From assembly GCA_027493945.1 (NCBI GenBank), contig JAOSJU010000001.1, positions 1,178,001 to 1,242,000 on the forward strand: 64,000 bases of DNA, in the 5' to 3' direction. Both the position numbers and the translations under genes were made by a program. The notes under the pieces were generated by a model. That model ran no database searches, was not told where the DNA came from, and worked only from the letters and a program-made list of their open reading frames with translations. Position 1 is the stretch's first letter, and the number at the start of each line of letters is the position of its first letter. Below, in pieces: positions 34,145-43,269 of this stretch. This stretch comes from Burkholderiaceae bacterium. Its GTDB lineage: Bacteria > Pseudomonadota > Gammaproteobacteria > Burkholderiales > Burkholderiaceae_E.

Positions 34145-35314
34145 TCACTCCAGGTTCTTGCGCGTGGCGCGCTTGGCGATGATGAAGAACACAGCCCCGA
34201 TCGCCGCCATGGCTGCCAGATTGGGCAGGAATACGGCCCAGATGTCGCCGGCGAGAAACACGGTTTTGAGCGAGTCGACGAAGTAGCGCGCCGGAACCGC
34301 TCGGGTGATGGCGCGGATCGGCGCCGGCATGGCATCGATCTCGTACAAAAAGCCCGACAGCATGAAAGCCGGCAGAAAGCCCGTGAACAGCGCAATCTGC
34401 GCCGCCAGGAACTGGTTACGCGCCAGGGACGAGATCAGCAGACCCTGGCCCAGCGCCGGCACCATGAACACGGCGGACAAAAGCAGCAACGCCGCCAGCG
34501 AGCCACGCATCGGGACGCCGAACACGAACACGGCCAGTGCGGCCGCGCCCAGTGTGGACAGCATGCCGAGCACGAAGTACGGCAGCAGCTTGCCGATCAA
34601 TATCTCCGCCACCGAGGCCGGCGTGGAGAGCACCGCCTCCATGGTGCCGCGCTCCCATTCGCGCGCCACCACCAGCGCGGTCAACATGGTGCCGATGATG
34701 GTCATGACGATGGCAATCGCGCCCGGAATCAGCGCGCGCCGGCTTTCCAGCTCGGGGTTGAACCAGTAGCGCGGCTCCAGCACGACGGACTGCGCGGGTG
34801 CTGCGACATCCAGCCCGGCGCGCCACGTCTGCACCACGCCGCGAGCGTAGTTTTCGACATAGTTGGCGGTGTTGGGGTAGGAGCCATCGGTGACGATCTG
34901 CACCAGCGGCTCGCTGCCGCGCTGGGCCAAGCGTTGTTCGAAATCCTGCGGAATGACGACGTAGCCGCGCAGCGCACCGGAGACGAGCTGCTCGGCCACT
35001 TCGCGGCGATCATGGGCGAAGTGCACATCGAGGAAGCGCGTCCCGGAAAACGCCGCCGCCAGTTCCTGCGCTGCCGCACCGGGCGACTCCAGCACGACAC
35101 CGACACGAACATCCTTCGCATCCAGCGACACTGCATAGGCAAACAGCAGCAGCAACACCACCGGCAGCACGAAGGCGATCAACAAAGTGGATGGGTCACG
35201 CAACGCCTGATAACTTTCCTTGGTGACCAAGGCCACCAGGCGCCGCAGGTCAAAACGGCGCAAGTCGCCCTGCATCGGGCCGGCGCCGTCCTTGTGTTTC
35301 TCAACGACCTTCAT
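34145..35314 (-). CDS. ABC-2 type permease
   Basis: An intact 389-aa protein. The first membrane helix is STLLIAFVLPVVLLLLFAYAV. A large extracytoplasmic domain follows (about residues 65-190), then five or more helices including ALIPGAIAIVMTIIGTMLTAL and FMVPALGQGLLISSLA. AREWERGTMEAVLSTPASVAEILIGK is the conserved cytoplasmic loop of YhhJ/YbhS-type permeases. It overlaps the ATPase gene stop and should form a heterodimer with the second, broken permease. Confidence 0.9.
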   Translation of the reverse strand: MKVVEKHKDGAGPMQGDLRRFDLRRLVALVTKESYQALRDPSTLLIAFVLPVVLLLLFAYAVSLDAKDVRVGVVLESPGAAAQELAAAFSGTRFLDVHFAHDRREVAEQLVSGALRGYVVIPQDFEQRLAQRGSEPLVQIVTDGSYPNTANYVENYARGVVQTWRAGLDVAAPAQSVVLEPRYWFNPELESRRALIPGAIAIVMTIIGTMLTALVVAREWERGTMEAVLSTPASVAEILIGKLLPYFVLGMLSTLGAAALAVFVFGVPMRGSLAALLLLSAVFMVPALGQGLLISSLARNQFLAAQIALFTGFLPAFMLSGFLYEIDAMPAPIRAITRAVPARYFVDSLKTVFLAGDIWAVFLPNLAAMAAIGAVFFIIAKRATRKNLE

Positions 35315-37083
35315 GCGGCAACCTCCATCTCACGGTCGGCAGACTCCACCAGGTGAATGAAGGCGTCCTCCATGGTCGGGTCGGGATGTTCGGCATTCGC
35401 GGCGGCACGCTTGAGCGCATCGGGCGTGTCGAGCGCGATCAGGCGCGCGCGAGAGAGCATGGCGACGCGGTCGCAGTATTCGGCCTCGTCCATGAAGTGG
35501 GTGGTGACCATGATGGTCACGCCCTTGCGCGCCAGGCCGTTGATGTGGGTCCAGAATTCGCGCCGGGTGATCGGATCCACGCCCGAAGTAGGCTCATCCA
35601 GGAACAACACGGGAGGCCGATGCATGAGCGAGCAGGCCAGCGCCAGGCGCTGTTTGTGCCCCAGCGGCAGGGAATCGGGCGTGGCGGACAGCCACTCCCC
35701 CAGATCGAAGGTCTCGATCATCTCGGCAATGCGTTCGCGCCGGGTGTTGCCTTCCAGCCCGTAGACGCCGGCCGAAAATTCCAGGTTCTGCTGCACCGAC
35801 AGCAGGCCGTAGAGCGAGAACTTCTGCGCCATGTAGCCCAGCCGGCTCTTGGCCGCGCCGGTGGCGCGGCGCAGGTCATGCCCCACCACGTGCGCCTCGC
35901 CCGCGGTGGGTTTGAGCAGGCCGCACAGCATCTTGAAGGTGGTGGACTTGCCGGCGCCATTGGGGCCAAGCAGACCGAAGATTTCGCCTTTGCGCACCTC
36001 GAAGCTGACCTGGTCGGTGGCGGTGAACTCGCCGAAGCGCTTGGTGAGATTGCGGCAGGAGACGGCAATGTCCGAGCCCAGTTCGACCGGTGACAGGCGT
36101 TCGGCCAGTGTCGAAGTGCCGCCGGGGCCGCCACCGAGGAGATCGATGAAGGCGTCTTCGAAGCGCGCGGGCACCCGGGCCAGCTGCACTTGGGCACGAT
36201 CAGCCAGCGACTGGATTTGGCTTGCCTGCGCACCCTCGCGCAGTACCACGCGCACGCCGGCGCCCTGAATCACGCCATCGCTCACGCTCTCCAGATCGAG
36301 TGCCTCGGTCAGAACCGCCCGGCGCTCGGCGCCGACGTTTTCCAGGCGGAAGCTGCGGCCTTCGAGCTGCGCGGTCAGTGCTTGCGGCGGGCCATCGAAC
36401 AAGAGCTGCCCCTGGTTCAGCAACAGCACGCTCTCGCAGCGCTCGGCCTCGTCCAGATAGGCGGTAGACCAGACCACGGCCATGCCCTCATCGGTCAGTG
36501 CCTGCACCATGCGCCACAAATCCTGGCGGCTGACCGGGTCAACGCCCACGCCGGGCTCGTCCAGCAGCAGCACCTTGGGCCGCGCCATGAGCGCACAGGC
36601 CAGCCCCAACTTTTGCTTCATGCCGCCGGAGAGCTTGCCGGCCAAGCGCTTCGTAAAAGGTCCCAGCCGCGTGAAGTCCAGCAACTCGGCAAATAGATCG
36701 GCATTGCGATCCGCATCCATGCCGCGAAGCTGCGCATACAGGCGCATGTTCTCCATCACCGACAGGTCTTCGTACAGGCCAAAGCGCTGCGGCATGTAGC
36801 CGCTGGCAACGTGGATGGCGTCGTTGTCCCGGACCACGTCATAACCGGCCAGGGTGACGCGGCCGGCATTGGGCACCAGCAGGCCGGTCAGGATGCGCAT
36901 CAGCGTCGTCTTGCCGGCGCCGTCCGGGCCGACCAGACCGGTCAACCGTCCGTAGTGGATGTGCGCGCTCAAGCTGCGCAGGGCCTGCACCTTGCCGAAA
37001 TGCTTGTCCACACCTTCGATGACGACGGCGGCAGCGGCGACAGCGCTTGTCGGCGTGGCGGCCATGGCGGCGTTGGCCTGCAT
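35311..37083 (-). CDS. Tandem ABC ATPase (two nucleotide-binding domains)
   Basis: 590 aa from the ATG at 37081-37083, one base after the HlyD stop. Domain 1 has Walker A GPDGAGKTT, signature LSGGMKQKLGLA and Walker B LLLDEPGVGVDP. Domain 2 has GPNGAGKST, a degenerate signature LPLGHKQRLALA and LFLDEPTSGVDP. This fused layout is that of YhiH/RbbA N-terminal-type and YbhF-like exporters encoded with HlyD and two ABC-2 permeases. It would power export of a drug or other small compound. Confidence 0.9.
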   Translation of the reverse strand: MQANAAMAATPTSAVAAAAVVIEGVDKHFGKVQALRSLSAHIHYGRLTGLVGPDGAGKTTLMRILTGLLVPNAGRVTLAGYDVVRDNDAIHVASGYMPQRFGLYEDLSVMENMRLYAQLRGMDADRNADLFAELLDFTRLGPFTKRLAGKLSGGMKQKLGLACALMARPKVLLLDEPGVGVDPVSRQDLWRMVQALTDEGMAVVWSTAYLDEAERCESVLLLNQGQLLFDGPPQALTAQLEGRSFRLENVGAERRAVLTEALDLESVSDGVIQGAGVRVVLREGAQASQIQSLADRAQVQLARVPARFEDAFIDLLGGGPGGTSTLAERLSPVELGSDIAVSCRNLTKRFGEFTATDQVSFEVRKGEIFGLLGPNGAGKSTTFKMLCGLLKPTAGEAHVVGHDLRRATGAAKSRLGYMAQKFSLYGLLSVQQNLEFSAGVYGLEGNTRRERIAEMIETFDLGEWLSATPDSLPLGHKQRLALACSLMHRPPVLFLDEPTSGVDPITRREFWTHINGLARKGVTIMVTTHFMDEAEYCDRVAMLSRARLIALDTPDALKRAAANAEHPDPTMEDAFIHLVESADREMEVAA

Positions 37084-37084
37084 C

Positions 37085-38124
37085 TCAACGCTCCCCCACG
37101 CGCGTGCTGGAGGCCGGCTTGGCATCGACCGCGATCGTCACCGGCATGCCCTGACGCAAGGCGGCGTCGCTGTCGGCCTCGTCAATGACGATGCGCAGGC
37201 GATACACCAGATCCGTGCGCAAGTCCGTCGTCTCCACTGTCTTGGGCGTGAATTCGGCGCGCGGCGAGATGAAACCGATCTGGCCGCGATAGATCTTTTC
37301 CCCGGAATCGCTCTTGACGTGCACCGCCGTGCCCGGTGCGATGCGGCCCAGATCCCGCTCGCCCACGTAGGCGCGCACGTACACGGGCTTGTCCAGGCTC
37401 AGGCTGTAGACCGCACTCTGGCTGGCCACCATGCTGCCGGGTTCACGCACCCGCGCGATGATGGTTCCATCGCTGGGTGCCATGAGTTCAGTGTCCGCCA
37501 GAGATGTAGTGGCTTGCGCTGCGGCTGCCTGCGCCGCTGCAAGGCGAGCCTCTGCTGCGGCAATGTCTTCCTTGCGAAAGCCTTCGGATGCTTGCGACAG
37601 GGCGGCCTTGGCTGATTCGACGCCCGCAACCGACTGATCTCTTGCGGTGCGGGCAGCATCGACCGTGCGCTGGCTGCTTGCACCCGACGCCAACAGGCTG
37701 CTCTGGCGCTGAAAGTTGCGCTCGGCATCGAGGGCGAGCGCCTGCGCTTTCTTAAGCGCCTCGCGTGCCTGGGTGATTTCCTGAGGTCGCAGGCCGCGGC
37801 GCAGCTTGGTCAGCTCCGCCTGCGCCACCTGTACCGGGCTTGTGCGGCTGCAAGGGCGTCTTGATATGGCTGCGCGTCGAGCGTGGCCAGGCGCGCGCCG
37901 GCAGTGACGGAATCACCCTCGTCAAAAGCCATCTGCGTGACGCGCCCGGGCTGGCGGAAAGCCAATTGAACCTCGCGGATGTCGACGTTGCCGTAGAGGC
38001 GCAATGCATCTTGATTGTCATGGCCGCGCGTGAACCAGAACGCCAGTGCACCGCCAAGAACGAGCAGGGCAACAATGATCACGACCCAACGGGTTTTTTT
38101 TGTAGAGAGGTTCGGAGTTGTCAT
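37085..38124 (-). CDS. HlyD-family membrane fusion protein, one frame break
   Basis: The N-terminal anchor is WVVIIVALLVLGGALAFWF, followed by YGNVDIREVQLAFRQPGRVTQMAFDEGDSV. The frame breaks near nt 37820-37835 (one base missing). It resumes VAQAELTKLRRGLRPQEITQAREALKKAQ, a long coiled coil, then APSDGTIIARVREPGSMV and the beta-barrel domain, for about 345 aa in total. It is the adaptor of the ABC exporter encoded downstream (YbhG/YhiI type). If the break is real the exporter lacks an adaptor. Confidence 0.85.
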
Positions 38125-38151
38125 GGATGGGTTTCCACTAAAAAAAGATGC

Positions 38152-38643
38152 TCACTGCTCGCGCGTGGCCGGTGCATTCGCCGTTGATCGACGCCAAGCA
38201 ATGGCCGCGATGCCGACCCACACCAGCGTGCGCAGCGTCATGGCAATGACCGTGCGCCGCTCCCAGGCGCCGCCGAGCGCCACATGCACTCCGAAGGCCA
38301 GGAATACGAGTGCCGTCGCAACTGCGATGGCCATGGCCAGCCATGTGGCCCAGCGCCGACGCATCCACAACCCGACGCCAGCGATGACGTAGGCGAACCC
38401 GGCCAGAAAGTTGAACCAAAGCACGAAGGGCACATAGCTTCCGGCCGCGTCACGCGCTGCACCGTCATAAAACAGGACGGCGCCGCCTTCCCGGATGGTC
38501 ATCAGGCCAAAACCGATGGCAATCAGGGCGATCACACGCATCCAGATGCCGCGCCCGTTGTGTGCTGTCATGTTCATTGCTCCCGGTTCTTCGGAGGGTT
38601 TGCTGGATCGTCGTGCCGTTTGAGGACTGGACGGGTGCTTCAT
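38152..38643 (-). CDS. Small four-helix membrane protein
   Basis: Up to 163 aa. The first ATG overlaps the tetR stop (ATGA). An internal ATG at 38569-38571 has GGGAG at good spacing and gives MTAHNGRGIWMRVIALIAIG, which may be the real start. Four hydrophobic segments are clear: VIALIAIGFGLMTI, FVLWFNFLAGFAYVIAGVGLWM, WLAMAIAVATALVFLAFGVHVAL and VIAMTLRTLVWVGIAAIAW. No family was recognised. Position suggests co-expression with the exporter genes under TetR control. Confidence 0.7.
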   Translation of the reverse strand: MKHPSSPQTARRSSKPSEEPGAMNMTAHNGRGIWMRVIALIAIGFGLMTIREGGAVLFYDGAARDAAGSYVPFVLWFNFLAGFAYVIAGVGLWMRRRWATWLAMAIAVATALVFLAFGVHVALGGAWERRTVIAMTLRTLVWVGIAAIAWRRSTANAPATREQ

Positions 38644-39248
38644 GTGCCGCTTTCGATGCCACGGCGATAGATGGCGAACACGGCGGGCGCATCGCGACGA
38701 ATCCGACTGACCTTGCCGGCCAGCAGGGACTGCATGACCAGCCCCTGGATCGTGCCGATGAACAGCACGGCGGCGGCATCCACGTCCAGATCCGCATCCA
38801 GCTCGCCCTGCGCCTTGCCCGCTTCCATCAGGCGGCGCAGGCGCTGCTCGTACTGGCGGATCAGGGTTTGCACCATGCGCTTGGCGAGCGTCTCGCCAGA
38901 GCGCTGCAACTCTCCGAACAGCATGCGTGGCACGCCCGGGTGCTTGGACACGAAGTCGATGTGCGTCATGAACATGGCTTCGAGCGCCGCGCCAGGAGAT
39001 GCGGCGCCTTCGGCCGCCTTGTCCACGCTGACCAGAAGGCGTTCGCCGACCCAGGACATCGTGGCTTCCACGATGGCTTCCTTGTTGGGGAAGTGACGAA
39101 ACAACGCGCCCTGCGTCAAGCCCATTCGGTCGGCAATCGCCGTGGTCGTGATCTCGGCCGAGTTCTGCTCGGCTGCCAGATCAACCACGGCTTGCACTGT
39201 GGCCGCACGCCGATCTTCGGCGGACAGGTATTGGGGGCGTTGGCTCAC
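38640..39248 (-). CDS. TetR/AcrR-family repressor
   Basis: 202 aa from a GTG start. The N-terminal helix-turn-helix is ITTTAIADRMGLTQGALFRHFPNKEAIVEA, followed by an all-helical ligand domain. It heads the leftward block (membrane protein, HlyD, ABC) and is divergent from phaC. A palindrome directly upstream shares its core with one at the phaC promoter and one before the LysR gene, so the protein probably represses itself and those targets. The ligand is unknown. Confidence 0.9.
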   Translation of the reverse strand: MSQRPQYLSAEDRRAATVQAVVDLAAEQNSAEITTTAIADRMGLTQGALFRHFPNKEAIVEATMSWVGERLLVSVDKAAEGAASPGAALEAMFMTHIDFVSKHPGVPRMLFGELQRSGETLAKRMVQTLIRQYEQRLRRLMEAGKAQGELDADLDVDAAAVLFIGTIQGLVMQSLLAGKVSRIRRDAPAVFAIYRRGIESGT

Positions 39249-39263
39249 GATTCAGACTCCATG

Positions 39264-39283
39264 TAGTAAGTGATCTATTACTA
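39264..39283. promoter_or_regulatory. Palindromic operator upstream of tetR
   Basis: TAGTAA-N8-TTACTA with internal core AGTGATCTATTACT (39269-39282), 16 nt before the tetR start. The core matches AGTRATMTRTTACT, found also at 39537 and 46367. Binding by the TetR protein is inferred. Confidence 0.65.
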
Positions 39284-39376
39284 TCGTAACACGCAAAATG
39301 ACCATGACGCAAGATCGGAAACTTGTCGGATGAGACAGAACTGCGGGCCTTTCATACGGAGAGCGGATCGGTCAAC

Positions 39377-39390
39377 TTGATGCAACTCAA
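39377..39390. promoter_or_regulatory. FNR/ANR-like box in the divergent region
   Basis: TTGAT-GCAA-CTCAA matches the FNR/ANR consensus TTGAT-N4-ATCAA at 9 of 10 positions. It lies between tetR and phaC. Fermentative and stress genes around it make oxygen control plausible, but one match in 320 bp is weak evidence. Confidence 0.35.
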
Positions 39391-39536
39391 GAAGCTGGAT
39401 CCCATATCAGGCAGATCGGAAGATGCGTGATCGTTGGGCCTGGAGCTTCAGCCGCGGCAGTGATTGCGTTTGTGAAGGCTGAAAAAACTTTGCGCCCCTG
39501 CGGAAGGCTTGCAACTTTTCCTGCAAGCGATAAGAT

Positions 39537-39550
39537 AGTAATATGTTACT
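39537..39550. promoter_or_regulatory. Palindromic operator upstream of phaC
   Basis: AGTAATATGTTACT is a perfect palindrome 20 nt before the phaC ATG and shares the core of the tetR operator. It would place phaC and downstream genes under the same repressor. Confidence 0.6.
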
Positions 39551-39570
39551 CGCTAAATGAAAGGCTGGAA

Positions 39571-41328
39571 ATGAGCAACGTCGCAATACATGGCAGGGCC
39601 GATCTGACGCAGCCCGAAGCCTGTCGCCCTGACGCCCTGGATACGCTTGCGAACGCTTGGCGGGCGCGCAGCACGGGGGGGTTGTCACCGGCGGCCGGCC
39701 TGCTGGCTTGGTACGACTGGGCGCTGCACCTGAGCCTTTCGCCGGGCAAGCAACGCAGCTTGATCGAAAAGGGCTTGCACAAACAGCAACGCCTTGCGCG
39801 CTATGCCTTGCGTGTTGCCAGCGCGCACGATTGCCCGACCTGCATCGAGCCCCTGGAGCAGGATCGGCGCTTTGCCGCCCCGGCTTGGCAGCAGTGGCCC
39901 TTCAACCTGATTCACCAGGGCTTTTTGCTCCAGCAGCAGTGGTGGCACAACGCCACCACGGGCGTGCGTGGCGTGTCGCGCCATCACGAGAACATGGTCA
40001 CGTTCGCTGGGCGGCAGTGGCTGGACATGTGGTCGCCTTCGAATTTCATCTGGACCAACCCCGAGGTGCTGCACGCCATCACGCAAAGCGGTGGCGCAAA
40101 CCTGTGGCGCGGCGCCGTGAACTTCCTTGACGATGCGCGACGCCTCGCGCTCGACGATGCGCCAGCAGGGGTCGAAGGGTTCGAGGTGGGCAAGGACGTG
40201 GCGATCACGCCAGGCAAGGTGGTGTTTCGAAACCACCTGATCGAGTTGATTCAGTACTCACCCACGACGCCGGATGTGCATGTGGAGCCGGTACTGATCG
40301 TGCCGTCCTGGATCATGAAGTACTACATCCTCGACCTGTCGCCGCACAACTCGATGGTGAAGTACCTGGTCGATCAGGGGCACACGGTGTTCATCCTTTC
40401 ATGGAAGAACCCGACGGCGGCCGATCGCGACCTCGGTCTGGAGGATTACCGCTGGCTGGGGGTCATGGACGCGTTGGATGCGGTCACGGCCATCGTGCCC
40501 GAGCGCAAAGTGCAAGCAGTGGGCTATTGCCTGGGCGGCACCTTGCTCACGATCGCCGCCGCCGCGATGGCGCGCGATGGCGACGAGCGGCTGCAAAGCC
40601 TGACGCTGTTGGCGTCGGAGACCGATTTCCGCGAATCGGGCGAGATCGCGCTCTTCATCGACGACAGTCAACTGGCCTGGCTTGAAGCCGGTATGTGGGA
40701 CAAGGGCTATCTCGACGGCAGGCAGATGGCCGGCGCGTTCCAGATGCTCAACTCGCGCGACCTGATCTGGTCGCGACGGGTGCGTGAATACCTGTTGGGC
40801 GAGCGCCAGACCTTCAATGACCTGATGGCCTGGAATGCCGACGTGACCCGCATGCCGTACCGCATGCACAGCGAGTACCTGCGGCGCTTGTATCTGGACA
40901 ACGACCTGGCCGAGGGGCGCTACCGCGTCGGCGGGAGACCCGTGGCGCTGGCCGACATCGAGGTGCCCATGTTCATCGTCGGCACGGTGCGCGATCACGT
41001 CGCTCCCTGGCCATCCGTGTACAAGATGCATCTGCTCAATGATGCGGAGCTGACCTTCGTGCTGACCAGCGGCGGGCACAACGCCGGCGTCGTCAGCGAG
41101 CCAGGGCACCCCCGGCGCAGCTTCCAGATTGCGACCCGTGCCGCTGGCGATCGCTATATCGATCCGCAATTGTGGCGTGCCGAGACCCCGCTGAACGAAG
41201 GCTCCTGGTGGCCGGCATGGCAGCAATGGTTGGCCGGGCGCTCGGCCGGGCGCGTCGCTCCGCCTGCCATGGGCGGGACGCAACCACCGCTTGGCGATGC
41301 GCCGGGAACCTATGTGGCCATGCGATGA
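39571..41328 (+). CDS. phaC: Polyhydroxyalkanoate synthase, class I type
   Basis: 585 aa. It polymerises (R)-3-hydroxyacyl-CoA into PHA granules. The lipase-like box GYCLGG contains the nucleophile C320; D475 (VRDHVAPW) and H503 (GGHNAGVV) complete the triad. The N-terminal domain has the expected QQWPFNLIHQGFLLQQQWW and SPSNFIWTNPEVL blocks. The length fits class I enzymes that use short-chain substrates. Phasin and acetoacetyl-CoA reductase genes follow, forming a phaC-phaP-phaB unit. No phaA thiolase gene is present, so the host must supply acetoacetyl-CoA. Confidence 0.95.
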   Translation: MSNVAIHGRADLTQPEACRPDALDTLANAWRARSTGGLSPAAGLLAWYDWALHLSLSPGKQRSLIEKGLHKQQRLARYALRVASAHDCPTCIEPLEQDRRFAAPAWQQWPFNLIHQGFLLQQQWWHNATTGVRGVSRHHENMVTFAGRQWLDMWSPSNFIWTNPEVLHAITQSGGANLWRGAVNFLDDARRLALDDAPAGVEGFEVGKDVAITPGKVVFRNHLIELIQYSPTTPDVHVEPVLIVPSWIMKYYILDLSPHNSMVKYLVDQGHTVFILSWKNPTAADRDLGLEDYRWLGVMDALDAVTAIVPERKVQAVGYCLGGTLLTIAAAAMARDGDERLQSLTLLASETDFRESGEIALFIDDSQLAWLEAGMWDKGYLDGRQMAGAFQMLNSRDLIWSRRVREYLLGERQTFNDLMAWNADVTRMPYRMHSEYLRRLYLDNDLAEGRYRVGGRPVALADIEVPMFIVGTVRDHVAPWPSVYKMHLLNDAELTFVLTSGGHNAGVVSEPGHPRRSFQIATRAAGDRYIDPQLWRAETPLNEGSWWPAWQQWLAGRSAGRVAPPAMGGTQPPLGDAPGTYVAMR

Positions 41329-41436
41329 CATGGCAAAACGCGTCCACGAACACATCACTCAACTTTCATCGGGTCGTTGCGCAGGCATTGCCCACACCCG
41401 CCCCAGAGGGGCACATCACCACCGTGGAGAATTGAA

Positions 41437-41880
41437 ATGAACAACGAACTGCCCATCCAACTCTACAAGGCCAATGCCGAGTTGCAGCTTCAGATCACTC
41501 GCTTGCTGCAAGAAAGCGGCCACCACTGGTTCGAAGCCATGCAACAGCTCAGTGCTGGCGGCGTGCTGGAGACCACCTCGCGCATCCAGAACCTCCAACA
41601 GGCGGCGGACTGGCAGGCGCTTGCCACCTTGCCATCCGAGGTGTTCTGGCGCCTGTGCCAGGGCCGTATGGGCGATACCCAGGCGGTCGGCCAGGCTGCT
41701 GCCAAGAGCCAGGCGGCATTCGCTGATGGCCTGCGCGAGGCGCTGACGACCTGGCAGGCATCCGTCTCCGAAGTATTCGGCGCCAGCGGTGGCACAGCCT
41801 CTTTCGCGCAGTTTTGTCAGCAATGGACGCAGCCCTGGAGCGCGCCAGGCGCCGCGCCTCAGGGCAAGGCCAAAAAGTAA
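41437..41880 (+). CDS. Phasin-like granule protein
   Basis: 147 aa, mostly helical (AELQLQITRLLQESGHHWFEAMQQLSAG, QAVGQAAAKSQAAFADGLREALTTWQASVSEVFG). Composition and position right after phaC and before phaB fit a phasin (PhaP/PhaM type) that coats PHA granules. Phasins are poorly conserved, so the assignment depends mainly on context. Confidence 0.75.
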   Translation: MNNELPIQLYKANAELQLQITRLLQESGHHWFEAMQQLSAGGVLETTSRIQNLQQAADWQALATLPSEVFWRLCQGRMGDTQAVGQAAAKSQAAFADGLREALTTWQASVSEVFGASGGTASFAQFCQQWTQPWSAPGAAPQGKAKK

Positions 41881-41890
41881 GGAGGTGCAC

Positions 41891-42637
41891 ATGAGCAGTT
41901 CCGGACGAACCGCCCTGGTCACTGGCGGCAATCGCGGTCTTGGCGCGGCCATTGCCCGCGCCCTGGACGACGCGGGCCACCGCGTCATCATCACGCACAC
42001 GCCCGGCAACGATAAGGTCGCTGCCTGGCTCGACGCGCAGGACACCAAAGGCTACCGGTTCGTGGCCTACGGCGTCGATGTCGGCGACTGGGAATCGACC
42101 CAGGCTTTGGCGCGTCAGATTCAGGCGGACGGCTACCACGTTGACATCCTGGTGAACAACGCCGGCATCACCCGTGACGCGACCTTGCGCAAGATGGACA
42201 AATCCGGCTGGGACGCCGTGCTGCGCACCAACCTGGACTCCATGTTCAACGTCACCAAGCCGTTCATCGACCCGATGATGGAGCGTGGCTGGGGACGCAT
42301 CATCAATATCTCGTCGATCAACGGCAGCAAGGGCCAGTTCGGCCAGACCAATTACTCGGCGGCCAAGGCCGGCGTGCACGGCTTCACCAAGGCGCTGGCG
42401 CAGGAGGTGGCGCGCAAGGGCGTGACGGTCAACACCGTCTCGCCGGGCTACCTGGCCACCGAGATGGTGATGGCGGTGCGTGAGGATGTGCGCCAGAAGA
42501 TCATCGATGCGATTCCAGTCGGCCGCCTCGGTCATCCGGACGAGATCGCGGCGCTGGTGGCCTTCATCGCCAGTGAGGCTGCCGCCTTCATGACGGGCAG
42601 CAACGTGGCGATGAACGGTGGCCAGCACATGTCATGA
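41891..42637 (+). CDS. phaB: Acetoacetyl-CoA reductase
   Basis: 248 aa short-chain dehydrogenase with nucleotide-binding TGGNRGLGAAIA, ILVNNAGITRD and catalytic Y155-x3-K159 (NYSAAKAG), plus NTVSPGYLATEMV of the PhaB/FabG group. It reduces acetoacetyl-CoA to (R)-3-hydroxybutyryl-CoA with NADPH, the substrate of the adjacent PhaC. GGAGG lies 5 nt before the ATG. It also resembles FabG, but the phaC context favours PhaB. Confidence 0.9.
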   Translation: MSSSGRTALVTGGNRGLGAAIARALDDAGHRVIITHTPGNDKVAAWLDAQDTKGYRFVAYGVDVGDWESTQALARQIQADGYHVDILVNNAGITRDATLRKMDKSGWDAVLRTNLDSMFNVTKPFIDPMMERGWGRIINISSINGSKGQFGQTNYSAAKAGVHGFTKALAQEVARKGVTVNTVSPGYLATEMVMAVREDVRQKIIDAIPVGRLGHPDEIAALVAFIASEAAAFMTGSNVAMNGGQHMS

Positions 42638-42705
42638 GTTGGGAGAACCCGCGGCCCTCGCGGGCGGTTTCCGACGCGGCAGTCACCAACTCCTGGAGGA
42701 GTTCC

Positions 42706-43269
42706 ATGTATTCCCGATTTCTGGTGCCGCTGGACGGTAGTTCCACATCCTTCCTGGCCCTCGATCATGCGGCAGAACTGGCACGCCTGAGCGGCGCCAC
42801 CGTGATCTTGCTGCATATCGTCGAACCAACGCGCCACAGCACGGGTTTCGAGCGCCCCGAGGTCTACATCAAGGATGTCCGCCCACGCTTCCTCAAAGCC
42901 GGCCAGGCGTTGCTGGATGAGGCTGCGAGTCGGCTCCGTCGGGAAGGAATTGCCACAGAGACGGTGCTGCTTGAAAGCGGCACCGAACGCGTGTCGGAAC
43001 AGATCGCGCAGCAGGCCGAGGTGAGCGATTGCGACTTGATCATCCTGGGCACTCACGGGCGTCGCGGCGTGAACCGGCTGCTGCTGGGCAGCGATGCGGA
43101 GCAAGTAGCGCGCATTGCGCCAGTTCCGGTAATGCTGGTGCGCCAGTCGAGCCGAGATGGTGGCCAGCCATCTTCAGCCGCACGGGCGCCAGTCAAGGCC
43201 AGCAACAACACCAGTACGTCACGCCGGCGTCCAACTGGCGCAAACAAGGCAAAGAAATCACATGCATGA
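42706..43269 (+). CDS. Universal stress protein (UspA family)
   Basis: 187 aa with the Usp fold: RFLVPLDGSSTSFLALDHAAEL, LLHIVEP, DLIILGTHGRRGVNRLLLGSDAEQVARIAPVPVMLVR, including the ATP-binding G-x2-G-x9-G(S/T) pattern (GTHGRRGVNRLLLGS). The C-terminus has an extra basic tail (TSTSRRRPTGANKAKKSHA) not typical of Usp proteins, which could contact nucleic acid or polymer. The stop overlaps the pta start. Usp genes often sit in anaerobic and starvation regulons. Confidence 0.9.
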   Translation: MYSRFLVPLDGSSTSFLALDHAAELARLSGATVILLHIVEPTRHSTGFERPEVYIKDVRPRFLKAGQALLDEAASRLRREGIATETVLLESGTERVSEQIAQQAEVSDCDLIILGTHGRRGVNRLLLGSDAEQVARIAPVPVMLVRQSSRDGGQPSSAARAPVKASNNTSTSRRRPTGANKAKKSHA

